From Deinococcus sp. AJ005 (GTDB lineage Bacteria > Deinococcota > Deinococci > Deinococcales > Deinococcaceae), in contig NZ_CP044990.1 of NCBI RefSeq assembly GCF_009017495.1, positions 2,127,001 through 2,191,000 on the forward strand: a stretch of DNA of 64,000 nucleotides, written 5' to 3'. The position numbers were made by a program, and so were the translations under genes. A model generated the notes under the pieces. It was given only the letters and a program-made list of their open reading frames with translations, did no database searches and was not told the origin of the DNA. Below, piece by piece: positions 29,086 through 40,593 of this stretch. The number at the start of each line of letters is the position of its first letter. Positions within the stretch are counted from its first letter, which is position 1.

Positions 29086-29305
29086 GGCCCCGCCTCTTGA
29101 TCCAGTCACTCTTGCGCCTCCGGTGCCGTTAAACCAGAACCGGATGGAGCCAGTAATCCAGAAGCCCCAAAGTAGATCAGACCACCTTTTGTTCGACGTG
29201 CTTGTTCGGCAGCGCATCCTTTTGTTCGGTTCAGCTCAGATTTTTCTGTTTACCGACAGGCCCATCCACTGACAAGCCCATCCGCAAACCAGGAGGCCCC
29301 AGACC

Positions 29306-30256
29306 ATGACGACCAACGCCCCAACCCAACCTCCAACTGCCCCACCAATGGGGCGCAAAAAGAAGGTGCGCGGCATTGAAGGCGCTCGCGCCTGGCAGGC
29401 ATTCTGGCTGCTGCTGCCCACATTAATCGCCATCGCGCTGGTGGCCGGATTCCCGCTGTATCGCACGATCTTCTTCTCGGCGCAGGAGGCCAACCTGACC
29501 ACGCCGGACCAGGCCACCTTCATCGGCTTCCAGAACTTCTGGTTCACCACCGCCGAGGGCATCGGCCTGGGCTTCATGCAGGACCCGCAGTGGTGGACCG
29601 CCGTTCGCAACACACTGATCTTCACCGTGTTCTCGGTGGCGTTGGAAACCGTGTTCGGCATGATCATCGCGCTGGTGGTCAACAGCGCCTTCGCGGGGCG
29701 TTCGTTCCTGCGCACCGCCATGCTGGTGCCCTGGGCGATTCCCACGGTGGTCTCGGCGCAGATGTGGGCCTATATGTACAACGATTCTTTTGGCCTGATC
29801 GGACAGGGGGTGCTGGGCGGGCAGGCGCTGCTGGCCGATTCGGGCACGGCCATCTGGGCGATGATCGCGGTGGACGTGTGGAAGACCACCTCCTTCATGG
29901 CGCTGCTGATTCTGGCCGGCCTGCAAAGCCTGCCGGGCGACATGTACGAGGCCGCCGACATGGACGGCGCGAGCAAGTGGACCCAGTTCTGGCGCATGAC
30001 GCTGCCGCTGCTGCGGCCCGCGCTGCTGGTGGCCCTGGTGTTCCGCAGCCTGGACGCCCTGCGCGTGTTCGACATCATGTACGTGATGCTGGGCGCGAAC
30101 GTGGCCGCCAGTACCAGCATGACCGGCTACGCCCGCCAGCAACTGATCGACAACCAACTGCTGGGCACTGGCAGTGCCGTCTCGGTGGCGATTTTTATCA
30201 TCATCATGGCGATTGTGGTCATCTACGTGACCGCCTTCCGCGTGAAGTTCGACTAA
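29306..30256 (+). CDS. Sugar ABC transporter permease, MalF type
   Basis: 316 residues. Six membrane segments follow a Pro-rich, then basic N-terminus. The EAA loop that contacts the ATPase reads [20 protein letters not shown]. It should form the membrane channel with the next gene's product. An AGGAGG site lies about 11 bases before the ATG. No ATP-binding subunit gene is nearby, so a shared MsmX/MalK-type ATPase encoded elsewhere is expected. Confidence 0.92.
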   Translation: MTTNAPTQPPTAPPMGRKKKVRGIEGARAWQAFWLLLPTLIAIALVAGFPLYRTIFFSAQEANLTTPDQATFIGFQNFWFTTAEGIGLGFMQDPQWWTAVRNTLIFTVFSVALETVFGMIIALVVNSAFAGRSFLRTAMLVPWAIPTVVSAQMWAYMYNDSFGLIGQGVLGGQALLADSGTAIWAMIAVDVWKTTSFMALLILAGLQSLPGDMYEAADMDGASKWTQFWRMTLPLLRPALLVALVFRSLDALRVFDIMYVMLGANVAASTSMTGYARQQLIDNQLLGTGSAVSVAIFIIIMAIVVIYVTAFRVKFD

Positions 30257-30269
30257 AGGAGGGCTGTCC

Positions 30270-31121
30270 ATGTACCTGAAACGCACCAACCCCGGTATGT
30301 ACTACCTTCAGCGGACGCTGTTCTACCTGCTGGTCATCGTGATTACCCTGTATCTGCTGCTGCCCTTCGGCTGGGCCGTGCTGACCAGTTTCCGGCGGGC
30401 CACCGATCTGTTCCTGCCGCCGCTGCAATTCGCCTTTGCGCCCACCACCCTGGACAACTACACCCAGGTCTTCGCCAACGCCAGCTTCCGGCGCGGGCTG
30501 CTGTTCAGCACCATCGTCGCGGTGGGCGCAGTGGCCGTCAGCCTGCTGTTCGGTTCATTTGCCGCCTACGCGCTGGGGCGTTTCCGCTTCCGGGGCAAGC
30601 AGTTCATCATGTACATCATCCTGGCGGTCAGCGTGTTTCCGCAGATCGCCGTGCTGGGCGGCCTGTTCACGCTGATCACGCGCTTCAACCTGTTCGACAA
30701 CCCGATTGGCCTGATGGTCTCGTACCTGATCTTCACCATTCCGTTCACCGTCTGGGTACTGACTTCCTTTGTGCGCGACATTCCCGGCGAGCTGGAAGAA
30801 GCCGCGCTGGTGGACGGCGCGTCGCCGCTGCAAACGCTGTTCAAGGTGCTGTTTCCGGTGATGATGCCCGCGCTGGTGACCACCGGTCTGCTGGCCTTTA
30901 TCAACGCCTGGAACGAGTACCTGTTCGCGCTGACCTTCATGAGTACCAACCGCACCGTGCCCGTGGTGATCGCCAACTACTCCGGCGCGTCGCAGTTTGA
31001 CCAGCCGTGGGGGCCGATCATGGCCGCCAGCATCGTGGTCACGATTCCACTGATCACGCTGGTGCTGATTTTCCAGCGCAACATCGTGTCCGGCCTGACG
31101 GCGGGAGCGGTTAAAGGCTAA
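30270..31121 (+). CDS. Sugar ABC transporter permease, MalG type
   Basis: 283 residues, six membrane segments, with the EAA loop [21 protein letters not shown] near residue 175. It starts 13 bases after the MalF-type gene with a strong AAAGGAGGG site. It is the partner channel subunit. A strong terminator closes the operon. Confidence 0.92.
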   Translation: MYLKRTNPGMYYLQRTLFYLLVIVITLYLLLPFGWAVLTSFRRATDLFLPPLQFAFAPTTLDNYTQVFANASFRRGLLFSTIVAVGAVAVSLLFGSFAAYALGRFRFRGKQFIMYIILAVSVFPQIAVLGGLFTLITRFNLFDNPIGLMVSYLIFTIPFTVWVLTSFVRDIPGELEEAALVDGASPLQTLFKVLFPVMMPALVTTGLLAFINAWNEYLFALTFMSTNRTVPVVIANYSGASQFDQPWGPIMAASIVVTIPLITLVLIFQRNIVSGLTAGAVKG

Positions 31122-31136
31122 CCTCTTTTCTGACCA

Positions 31137-31172
31137 AACCGCCTCTCCGACGGCTGGAGAGGCGGTTTTTTT
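31137..31172 (+). terminator. Terminator of the sugar transporter operon
   Basis: AACCGCCTCTCC and GGAGAGGCGGTT pair perfectly over 12 positions around a 6-base loop, followed by a run of T. Confidence 0.92.
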
Positions 31173-31185
31173 GTTCAGCTCATCC

Positions 31186-31605
31186 TTAATTCAGCCGCCT
31201 GACCCGCTTCTGGCCTGAACCCGCATACGTATCCGCCACGCCACGCAGCATCTGCCGGGCCAGGGTGATCAGCTCATCCTCGCCCGCACCCTCCAGGCGG
31301 AAGCTGCCGCCGTCGCCGTATTCGCCCTGAAAGGCCCCGCCCACCCGGCGCACGCGCACCAGCACCTCGCACAGGCCCAGGCGCAGCCAGGCGGCGTGAA
31401 AACCCCCGGTGGGCACAGGGCGCAGGCGGTTGGCGGGGTCCACGGTGAAGTCCAGCGTCACGTTGTTCAGCGGCAACCCCGGCCCGCTGGCAGCACGCAG
31501 GGCGTGGTACAGCGCATTGAGAAACGTCTCGCAGGCGCGCTCCTCGGCCTGACGCTCATGGGCGTGGCGGCGGATGGCGGCCTGAAGCTCGTCGAACTCG
31601 CTCAT
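31186..31605 (-). CDS. Conserved hypothetical protein
   Basis: 139 residues, soluble, with a helical N-terminus rich in Glu/Arg/His/Ala and a beta-rich middle (LPLNNVTLDFTVDPANRL, LGLCEVLVRVRRVGGAFQGEYG) followed by a helix (DELITLARQMLRGVADTY). I do not recognise a family. It faces the operon terminator of the sugar transporter and diverges from the LpxB-related gene. No ribosome binding site or TAnnnT element is obvious, so the start is uncertain. Confidence 0.6.
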   Translation of the reverse strand: MSEFDELQAAIRRHAHERQAEERACETFLNALYHALRAASGPGLPLNNVTLDFTVDPANRLRPVPTGGFHAAWLRLGLCEVLVRVRRVGGAFQGEYGDGGSFRLEGAGEDELITLARQMLRGVADTYAGSGQKRVRRLN

Positions 31606-31689
31606 GGAAGGTCACTGGCGGGGGGCATCTCAGCCGTATTCCTATCACGCCAGCACGGACGGGCGATATTAGGATTTGATCATCGGAGG

Positions 31690-31695
31690 TATGCT
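31690..31695 (+). promoter_or_regulatory. Leaderless -10 element for the LpxB-related gene
   Basis: TATGCT ends 7 bases before the GTG at 31703. An ATG inside the element itself (31691) is in frame but cannot be the start of a transcript made from it. Confidence 0.55.
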
Positions 31696-31702
31696 GCGGC
31701 GC

Positions 31703-32893
31703 GTGATTGCCGCTCCCCACCCCGCCCCCATCCTGTTCATCTCCAACGGCACGGCGGAAGACCTGATCGGGGCGCGGCTGGCCGGACTGCTGCCGGGCGA
31801 GATTCGTTATTCCCCACTGGTGGGAGAAGGCCGGGCTTATGCCGCCGCCGAGGCCAACCGCGTGGGCCGGGTCCTGCACCTGCCCAGCGGCGGCTTTCCC
31901 TTCGGCAGTCTGAACAACCTGAAGGCAGATTTGAGGGCCGGATTGATCGGTGACTCGCTGGGGCAGTGGAGCGACGCCGTGCGCGGGGCCAGAGGTGCGG
32001 GCGCAGTCGTCGTGGTGGGCGACGCCTACGCACTGATGGTGGGAACCGTTGCGGCGAGAATGAACAAACTCCCGTTGATTCACGTTCAGCCGCTGCTGAG
32101 CGCACAGTATCTGGATGGCCTGGGCCTGCGCGGGGCTTTGCGAGAACTGAACGCGCTGGGGGCCAACCTGCCCATGCCTTATGAGTTGCGGCTGGCATGC
32201 GGGGCAGACGCGGTGTTCGTGCGCGACGCCGCCACCCAGCGCTACTACCAGCGGCGCGGCGTCCCGGCCCGCTTTGCCGGAAGTTTCGCGATGGATGTAC
32301 TGGACAGGCCAGAGCGTGAACTGAATCTGCCACCGGGCCGTCCAGTGCTGGCCCTGCTGCCCGGTTCGCGGGAGGATTACCGCGAAAGTCTGCCCGTAAT
32401 GCTGGAGGCCGCTGCTCTGCTGCCGAAAGTCACTTCATTGGTGGCCTGGCCGCACGACTGGGAAGCGGTCACGTTACCCGACGGCTGGACGCTAGAGATT
32501 AAGAACGGCGCGGAGGCGCGGGCAGTGGGCAGTGACGCGGGCATCCGCCTGCTACGCGGTGCTTTCGGCGCGGTGGCGAGGGCGGCAGATATCGCCATCG
32601 GCACGTCTGGCACCGCCAACGAGCAACTGGCCGGTCTGGGGGTGCCCGTCATCGCCTTCGCCACGAACGGCCCGCAATACACCGAAGGCTTTGCGCGGCG
32701 GCAGGGGCGTCTGCTGGGCGCTGCGCTGCGGGTGGTGAAGGCGGACCCGGTGATTCTTGCGGCAGAGGTCAGGTCAACTCTTGGCAACGGCTCCAAACGG
32801 GCGCGGGCGGCGCTGTACGGATTGACCCGCATCGGCCCGGCGGGGGCCTTGCCTGTGATCGCAGCGGAGATCGAGCGGCTGGCACAGCACTGA
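31703..32893 (+). CDS. Lipid-A-disaccharide synthase-related glycosyltransferase
   Basis: 396 residues. The family (described as lipid-A-disaccharide synthase-related; cyanobacteria and Deinococcus) has a GT-B fold like LpxB. N-terminal [18 protein letters not shown], central [11 protein letters not shown] and C-terminal [21 protein letters not shown] are characteristic. Deinococcus does not make lipopolysaccharide, so the product must be something other than lipid A, perhaps a glycolipid of its unusual envelope; this is inference. The GTG at 31703 is chosen because TATGCT lies 7 bases before it. Confidence 0.82.
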   Translation: MIAAPHPAPILFISNGTAEDLIGARLAGLLPGEIRYSPLVGEGRAYAAAEANRVGRVLHLPSGGFPFGSLNNLKADLRAGLIGDSLGQWSDAVRGARGAGAVVVVGDAYALMVGTVAARMNKLPLIHVQPLLSAQYLDGLGLRGALRELNALGANLPMPYELRLACGADAVFVRDAATQRYYQRRGVPARFAGSFAMDVLDRPERELNLPPGRPVLALLPGSREDYRESLPVMLEAAALLPKVTSLVAWPHDWEAVTLPDGWTLEIKNGAEARAVGSDAGIRLLRGAFGAVARAADIAIGTSGTANEQLAGLGVPVIAFATNGPQYTEGFARRQGRLLGAALRVVKADPVILAAEVRSTLGNGSKRARAALYGLTRIGPAGALPVIAAEIERLAQH

Positions 32894-32910
32894 TCACCCA
32901 GAACGAAAAA

Positions 32911-32934
32911 ACACCCGGCACTGAGGCGGGGTGT
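32911..32934. terminator. Weak bidirectional hairpin between convergent genes
   Basis: ACACCC and GGGTGT pair around a 12-base loop. A run of six A precedes it and a short T-rich stretch follows, so it can serve transcripts from either side. Confidence 0.5.
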
Positions 32935-32962
32935 CTTTCTGAAGAGGCTCTGGAAAGTCAGG

Positions 32963-33235
32963 TCAGGGCGTGATGTCCTCGTCGGCGTCGCCCATGTTGG
33001 TGCTGGGCGGATCGCTGCCGTCCATGGTCTGTGCCACGGCCACGTCCTGCTTGTCCATGCCGCGTTCCTTGTAGTCCCCGGCCTCGTGGCTCTCGGCCTT
33101 GACCTCGGCGTCCAGTTCCTCGCGCACGTCGGTTTTGCCCATGAATTGCAACTCCACATTGGTGGGTTCAGGCTTGCCGTCCGTATCGGTGTTGCCGGGC
33201 AGCTTCCCGCCTGGGCGATCATCATTCTGGGTCAT
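32963..33235 (-). CDS. Small hydrophilic acidic protein of unknown function
   Basis: 90 residues with a strongly charged, low-hydrophobicity composition (NDDRPGGKLPGNTDTDGKPE, ELDAEVKAESHEAGDYKERGMDK). It is probably disordered and somewhat resembles hydrophilin/LEA-like proteins linked to drying tolerance, but no repeat motif proves that. Leaderless: TAGCGT lies 6 bases before the ATG. Monocistronic. Confidence 0.65.
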   Translation of the reverse strand: MTQNDDRPGGKLPGNTDTDGKPEPTNVELQFMGKTDVREELDAEVKAESHEAGDYKERGMDKQDVAVAQTMDGSDPPSTNMGDADEDITP

Positions 33236-33241
33236 GCCCCC

Positions 33242-33247
33242 ACGCTA
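33242..33247 (-). promoter_or_regulatory. Leaderless -10 element for the small acidic protein gene
   Basis: On the reverse strand TAGCGT ends 6 bases before the ATG at 33235. Confidence 0.55.
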
Positions 33248-33315
33248 CCAAGCCGGGCTGAGAACGCACCTGAGACATTCCTTTATATAGGCGAAAGGTG
33301 GAGGGCAAAACTGCC

Positions 33316-34437
33316 TTAGCCGCCCAGCCGCAACACGCTCTGGTTGCCGCGCAGCACGAAGACCAGGATGCCCGCCCCAGCCAGCACCCCGGCCTGCCGC
33401 TCCAGATTCTTCACCGAGTCGGGGGCGGCCACCCACTGGCGGCGCGGCTTCTCGCCGGGTTCCAGGTAAAAGCCCTCGGGCATGGCGACGATGGCCACCC
33501 GGCTGGCGGTGGCCCGCGCCCGCATGGCCCCGGCGATCAGCGCGGGCGCGGGGCTGGCGCTCAGGATGATCAGGTTGCCCCCCGAACGCGTGGGCGGAAT
33601 CACGGGCGGGGCCGGGTCCGGCTGAAGCTGCGCCAGCCGCAGCAGGGCGGAATGCAGCGCCTCGGCGTGGCGGCCTGTGGGGGTCACGCCCGCGTTGGTG
33701 GCGACAGAGACGGGCAATTCCAGGGCCAGCGCCTCCTGCACCAGACTGGCGGCCAGACGCACGGCACTTTCGGTAAACACCTCTCCCCCGCTGCTCACGT
33801 CCAGATAGACGGTCACGCTGCTGGCCGCCGTGCGCTCCGGCTCACGCACACTCAGGGTGCCCGTGCGGGCGCTGGAACGCCAGTGGATGCGTCCCGGCGG
33901 ATCGCCCGGCACATACTCGCGCACGCTCCGCAGGCTGATGGGATCGTCCAGACCCAGGCGGCGGCTCAGGCCACCCTCGCTCAGCAGGGGGCGCAGCAGG
34001 TCCGGCAGACGCAGGCCGTGGGGACTGGGAAACACATCCAGGCGCTGGGAAACTGGAACGGACACGCTACGCCAGAACAGCCCCAGCGGATCGGCCCAGT
34101 GCAGCGTCGCGCCCGGCCATTCGTAGACGCCCCGGCTGTTGAGGGTCAGGTGGGTACGGACCTCCTGCTCGGAGTGGCCCAGCAGTTCGCCGGACAGCCG
34201 CACGGGCGCGTCCACCACCACAGCGCGCGGCGTGGGGTCTTCCAGCAGATACCGGATGGGGAGGCGGCTGTGCAGATCGAGCCGGACCATCAGGGGCAGG
34301 CGGGTGCCCTGAAAGCCGTTGGGCGGCACCTCGCGCGTCAGGGAGACGTGGGGCGGCTTGCGATAGAGCCACCACAGCAGCGCGCCCAGCACGCCGAGAA
34401 CCGCCAGCCACACCAGGGCCGAGATCAGGAAGTTCAC
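33316..34437 (-). CDS. DUF58 domain protein
   Basis: 373 residues. An N-terminal membrane segment (about 5-25) precedes a beta-rich region and the DUF58 signature SLREYVPGDPPGRIHWRSSARTGTL (here written SVREYVPGDPPGRIHW). DUF58 proteins are regularly encoded with a MoxR ATPase and a DUF4129 or transglutaminase-like membrane protein, as here, and are thought to work as a membrane-linked chaperone or assembly system. Third gene of the operon; its start overlaps the moxR-like stop by 4 bases. Confidence 0.85.
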   Translation of the reverse strand: MNFLISALVWLAVLGVLGALLWWLYRKPPHVSLTREVPPNGFQGTRLPLMVRLDLHSRLPIRYLLEDPTPRAVVVDAPVRLSGELLGHSEQEVRTHLTLNSRGVYEWPGATLHWADPLGLFWRSVSVPVSQRLDVFPSPHGLRLPDLLRPLLSEGGLSRRLGLDDPISLRSVREYVPGDPPGRIHWRSSARTGTLSVREPERTAASSVTVYLDVSSGGEVFTESAVRLAASLVQEALALELPVSVATNAGVTPTGRHAEALHSALLRLAQLQPDPAPPVIPPTRSGGNLIILSASPAPALIAGAMRARATASRVAIVAMPEGFYLEPGEKPRRQWVAAPDSVKNLERQAGVLAGAGILVFVLRGNQSVLRLGG

Positions 34438-35432
34438 TGCGCGGCGACAGCCTCAGCCTGAGAGTGATCCGATTCCACCGGCACCGGCTCGGAGCGCAGC
34501 ACCTCACGCACCACTTCCTCGGCGGGCAATCCCTGCAAGCGGGCCTCGATCCGCAGGCTCAGGCGGTGGGCCAGCACCCCTGGCGCGGCGCGCTGCACGT
34601 CGTCGGGCGTGACGTAACCGCGCCCCTCCATCCACGCCAGCGCCTGCGCCACCCCTTGCAGGGCCAAACTGGCACGCGGACCACCGCCCAGCGCCACGGC
34701 GGAATGCGTGCGCGTGCGGGCCGCCAGCGAGGCCATATACCGCCGCAGATCCTCTGAGACATACACGGCCTGAACCTCACGGCGGGCAGCCAGCAAGTCG
34801 GCAGGGGCGGCCACCGATTCCAGCGTGTAGATCGGGTGCTGCCCCTGAAGGCGCGAGAGCATCCGCACCTCTTCCTCCAGCGTGGGATAGCCCACCGACA
34901 GGCGCAGCAAGAAGCGGTCCAGTTGCGCCTCGGGCAGGCGGTAGGTGCCCTCGTTCTCAATCGGGTTCTGGGTGGCGATCACCACGAAGGGCTGCTCCAG
35001 CATGTGCGTGACGCCGGATTCGGTGACCTGCCCCTCGCCCATCGCCTCCAGCAGCGCGGACTGGGTCTTGGGGGTGGCGCGGTTGATCTCGTCGGCCAGC
35101 AACACGCCCGTGAAGATCGGCCCCGGCACGAACTCGAAGGTGCCGCTGGCGGGGCGGTACACGCTGACGCCGGTCACGTCGCCGGGCAGCAGATCGGGGG
35201 TGAACTGCACGCGGGTGAAGGTCAGGCCCAGGCTGATCGCCAGCGCGCGGGCCAGCATGGTCTTGCCGGTGCCTGGGGCGTCTTCCAGCAGCACATGGCC
35301 CCCAGCCAGCACCCCGGCCAGGGCCAGCCCGGACACACCCTCCTTGCCCACCAGCACGCGGGCGATGTTGTCCAGAATGCTGCGGGCAAAGGGCTGCGTG
35401 GTGGGTGAAGGAGACAGGGATGAATCGGTCAT
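34434..35432 (-). CDS. MoxR-family AAA+ ATPase
   Basis: 332 residues. Walker A is in VLLEDAPGTGKTMLARALA, Walker B in GVLLADEINRATPKTQSALLEAM, and sensor 1 in PFVVIATQNPIENEGTYRLPEAQLDRF. MoxR ATPases act as chaperones in assembling or activating partner complexes. It overlaps its neighbours by 4 bases on both sides (ATGA), giving a tightly coupled three-gene operon with the DUF4129 and DUF58 proteins. Confidence 0.92.
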   Translation of the reverse strand: MTDSSLSPSPTTQPFARSILDNIARVLVGKEGVSGLALAGVLAGGHVLLEDAPGTGKTMLARALAISLGLTFTRVQFTPDLLPGDVTGVSVYRPASGTFEFVPGPIFTGVLLADEINRATPKTQSALLEAMGEGQVTESGVTHMLEQPFVVIATQNPIENEGTYRLPEAQLDRFLLRLSVGYPTLEEEVRMLSRLQGQHPIYTLESVAAPADLLAARREVQAVYVSEDLRRYMASLAARTRTHSAVALGGGPRASLALQGVAQALAWMEGRGYVTPDDVQRAAPGVLAHRLSLRIEARLQGLPAEEVVREVLRSEPVPVESDHSQAEAVAAQ

Positions 35433-36886
35433 GGATTTTCCTTTGTTGGCAGGGAGTCGGGAGCGTCTTCGGATGGATCAGAGTCTTCGGATGGATCGTG
35501 GGGGGGCGGCAGATCGGGCAGCATCCCGGCCAGTTCCTGCGCTGCCGCCTCGGCCTGGGCAGCGTCCTCGTCGGTCACGCGCCCGCCGTAGCGCACCGGG
35601 CCATACGCGCGGGTCAGGGTGTCCAGCGGGCCAGTCAAGACGGGATCAAAGCCCGACAGCCGCGCCGCGTAGCCTACCGGGGTTTCGGCGGCCAGCCTGC
35701 CGCGCCCGTGCTGCCGTAGCATTTCCTCGGCCTGTCTGTAGGCGAGGCGGACACGGTGCAGGGCGGGCTGGGCGGGGGCGGCAGCCTCACCCTTCAGCCC
35801 CGGCAAGACCTTCCCGTCCCCCTCTTTCTCCCCGGCCTGCGTGAAGTTCAGCCAGAGCAGGGCTGCGGCCAGCGCAAACAGCATCACCAGACTGAGCCAC
35901 AGCAGCGCCCGCATAAAGCCGCTGATGTCGATCTGCCGCCACCCGGTGATGTTGCTGAGCAGTTGCCCCAGTGCGTTGCCCGCGCCGGGACCCATCGTTT
36001 GCGCTGCCCCTGCTGCGCCGCCCCCACCTCCGCCGGACAGCAACACGCCTGCCGCCAGCCACAGCGCCCCGGTCAGCAGTAACCCCGCCACCATCAGGAT
36101 CTCGATCAGGCGGGCTTTACGTCCCTCCTCCCGGCGGAGTCTGAACAGCAGCCCGCCACCTGCCACCAGCAACAGCAGCCCGCCCAGCAGGATGGCATCT
36201 ACAGGCAGAAAAACGTTATCGATGGTGAATTGGAACGGCAATTCCAGGCCGGGCGAGGTGGGGGCAGACGGCGTCTGGCCCAGGTCCGGGGGTGGCGGTT
36301 GGTTGGGGGGCGGCGCGGTCTGCACGTTAGCCGCAGGAGGCGACGGCTCTCCCAGCGCCGCCCAGTTCACGGCCTGACGCGGCAACAACACGCTGAAGAC
36401 CAGCAGGGCTGCCAGCGCCGCGCCCACCACCCACCACACGCGGGGTGTCGGTTGCTCGGGACGCCGTCCCATCCGTTCGTCACGGCCCGGAATCGCCAGC
36501 AGTCCCCCGGCCAGCGCCAGCAGCAGCCCCGGCTGTGGGGCCAGCAGCCCGATCAGCAGCGGCACAAACAGCGCCCCACGACTGCGCCGCAAGCCGTCGG
36601 TGATGCGGTTGGCGGACCAGTTCAGGGCAATCACCACAAAAAACAGGGCCAGATAGTGCAGGGCCAGACCCACCAGCGCCGTCCGGCCCTGCGCCAGCGC
36701 TGCCGGGGCCAGGGCCACCGCCGCGCCGCCCACGATCAGCAGACTCAGCAGCAGGCGGCCTTCCTCCCAGCGCGGCCAGCGCACGGCCAGGCCGAACAGC
36801 ACGCACAGCAGCGCGGTGGCCCACCACGGCAGCCAGCCCGCCGCCGCCAGCGGAAACAGCGCCAGCCCGTAAGCCCGCCAGGACAC
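35429..36886 (-). CDS. DUF4129 membrane protein of the MoxR operon
   Basis: About 485 residues. The N-terminal half has several membrane helices up to about residue 175, then a Pro-rich loop (PPPNQPPPPDLGQ), two to three more helices, and a cytoplasmic C-terminal DUF4129 segment (RLAYRQAEEMLRQHGRGRLAAETPVGYAARL, DTLTRAYGPVRYGG). First gene of the MoxR/DUF58 operon. The start used is GTG 36886; the frame stays open upstream without an ATG, so the real start could be a few codons earlier. Confidence 0.8.
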   Translation of the reverse strand: MSWRAYGLALFPLAAAGWLPWWATALLCVLFGLAVRWPRWEEGRLLLSLLIVGGAAVALAPAALAQGRTALVGLALHYLALFFVVIALNWSANRITDGLRRSRGALFVPLLIGLLAPQPGLLLALAGGLLAIPGRDERMGRRPEQPTPRVWWVVGAALAALLVFSVLLPRQAVNWAALGEPSPPAANVQTAPPPNQPPPPDLGQTPSAPTSPGLELPFQFTIDNVFLPVDAILLGGLLLLVAGGGLLFRLRREEGRKARLIEILMVAGLLLTGALWLAAGVLLSGGGGGGAAGAAQTMGPGAGNALGQLLSNITGWRQIDISGFMRALLWLSLVMLFALAAALLWLNFTQAGEKEGDGKVLPGLKGEAAAPAQPALHRVRLAYRQAEEMLRQHGRGRLAAETPVGYAARLSGFDPVLTGPLDTLTRAYGPVRYGGRVTDEDAAQAEAAAQELAGMLPDLPPPHDPSEDSDPSEDAPDSLPTKENP

Positions 36887-36948
36887 CCGCGCCGGGGCGT
36901 CCAGCCAGGGTTCCTCACGCGGCGCGGCGGTCAGGAGGATTCCTCGAA

Positions 36949-36978
36949 CTTCATCTCGACTGGCTTCATCTCAACTGG
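36949..36978. repeat. 15-bp tandem duplication
   Basis: CTTCATCTCGACTGG is followed directly by CTTCATCTCAACTGG (one mismatch). It lies upstream of the DUF4129 gene in the 434-base gap before rpoD. The period is a multiple of three, but no supported gene covers it. Confidence 0.6.
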
Positions 36979-37059
36979 AGAATACGCGCTTGGGTGGGGA
37001 AAGTTGCCGTCTGTGAGGTCGTCTTCCTGTAGAACCTGGCTTCGCCGCGTGGAGGAGCT

Positions 37060-37228
37060 GCTCCCACGAAAACCCCTCTCCTGCGGAGCTGTACCAGCCA
37101 GTCTGCTTCGCAGCCAGCTCTCCTCAAAAGGGAGCCAAGAGGCGAAAAAGACTGTGCAGAACAGCAATTTCCTTACCTCCCTTCCAAGAGGAGGTACACC
37201 GAAGGGGCGGAGGGGTTTTCGTGGGAGC
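37060..37228. repeat. MITE-like element: 19-bp perfect inverted repeats 131 bp apart
   Basis: GCTCCCACGAAAACCCCTC (37060-37078) is repeated in perfect inverse orientation at 37210-37228. The 131 bases between contain further imperfect palindromes but no gene I can support. It occupies most of the 434-base gap between the DUF4129 gene and the rpoD terminator. The size and termini fit a miniature transposable or palindromic repeat element; no transposase or clear target duplication is visible. Confidence 0.5.
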
Positions 37229-37270
37229 CAACCTTCACGTCACCGGAAATACCTTCTCCTCCTCGGCATC

Positions 37271-37303
37271 AAAAAAACCGCCCCCAACTTTCGTCGGGGG
37301 CGG
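37271..37303 (-). terminator. Terminator of rpoD
   Basis: On the reverse strand CCGCCCCC and GGGGGCGG form a perfect 8-pair stem with a 10-base loop, followed by TTTTTTT, 19 bases after the rpoD stop. Confidence 0.9.
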
Positions 37304-37321
37304 CGCAGAACAACAATCTGG

Positions 37322-39010
<1,689 letters not shown>

Positions 39011-39145
39011 GCGGCCTCCTGTGGCAAAAAATGGATCAATCGGGGGAAGGCGGAACTCAGGTCTCAAACCCGGAGACTGGATGCCGAAACGCGCCAGTCT
39101 AGCAAACGCATTCGCGGGCCAGCGCCCACCTGAAGGCAGTCGTAA

Positions 39146-39206
39146 ATTTTACCACGCCCCCGGTGAGTCTGCCAGCACGCCTATCAACACTTCCATTACG
39201 TGTCAA
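39146..39206 (-). promoter_or_regulatory. Two candidate promoters of rpoD
   Basis: On the reverse strand P1 is TTGACA (39201-39206), a 17-base spacer and TAGGCG (39178-39183). P2 is TGGCAG (39169-39174), a 17-base spacer and TAAAAT (39146-39151). Both point to rpoD and leave a leader of about 130-165 bases before the AGGAGG site. Confidence 0.45.
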
Positions 39207-39230
39207 ACAGGGAAAAGGTTCCCGGTCAGG

Positions 39231-40289
<1,059 letters not shown>

Positions 40290-40420
40290 CCCTTCCAACC
40301 TCTGGCCGAGTCTGGCAGGGCGGATTCCGAAATAATCCCCACTGCCACCGGTTTCTTCACGCACAGGCGGGCGAACAATTCTGATTTTCTGCTTCTTGCG
40401 GCCAGTCACACCCCTCCATG

Positions 40421-40574
40421 TATCACATGCCGGTCCAGTTGGCATTCACCCAAGGGCGGCTCAATCTCCCTCACACGCGCTGCACAGGCGCAGGCCCCAT
40501 GCTGAAGGGGCCAAACAATTTAACCTGGCCGGGTGAAGTCAGGAAGGCTGCCCCACAGTTGCTGGGGCTTTTTT
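40421..40574 (+). ncRNA. Candidate structured RNA ending in a terminator
   Basis: The 304-base gap between two reverse-strand genes contains three successive hairpins on the + strand: GGCCCC (40493-40498) with GGGGCC (40507-40512); CCTGGC with GTCAGG close behind (one G-T wobble); and the terminator GCCCCA (40550-40555) with TGGGGC (40563-40568) followed by TTTTTT. No + strand gene precedes this terminator, so something non-coding may be transcribed. A weak TTGCGG/TATCAC promoter with a 19-base spacer lies at 40396-40426. It does not match the SRP RNA, 6S RNA or cobalamin riboswitch patterns I know. Confidence 0.25.
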
Positions 40575-40593
40575 CTGCCTTGATTTTCTGCCT

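Noticed and set aside
36931..37167. A 78-codon reverse frame across the inverted-repeat region
   Set aside because: It runs through the MITE-like palindromes and the tandem duplication, has no ribosome binding site or TAnnnT element, and matches no family.
40500..40575. Possible cobalamin riboswitch or SRP RNA (GGGTGAAGTCAGG, GCTGCCCC)
   Set aside because: The resemblance is limited to short strings. The B12 box is missing, the SRP tetraloop helix (GGTCCGGAAGGAAGCAGCC-like) does not align, and no gene follows on that strand.
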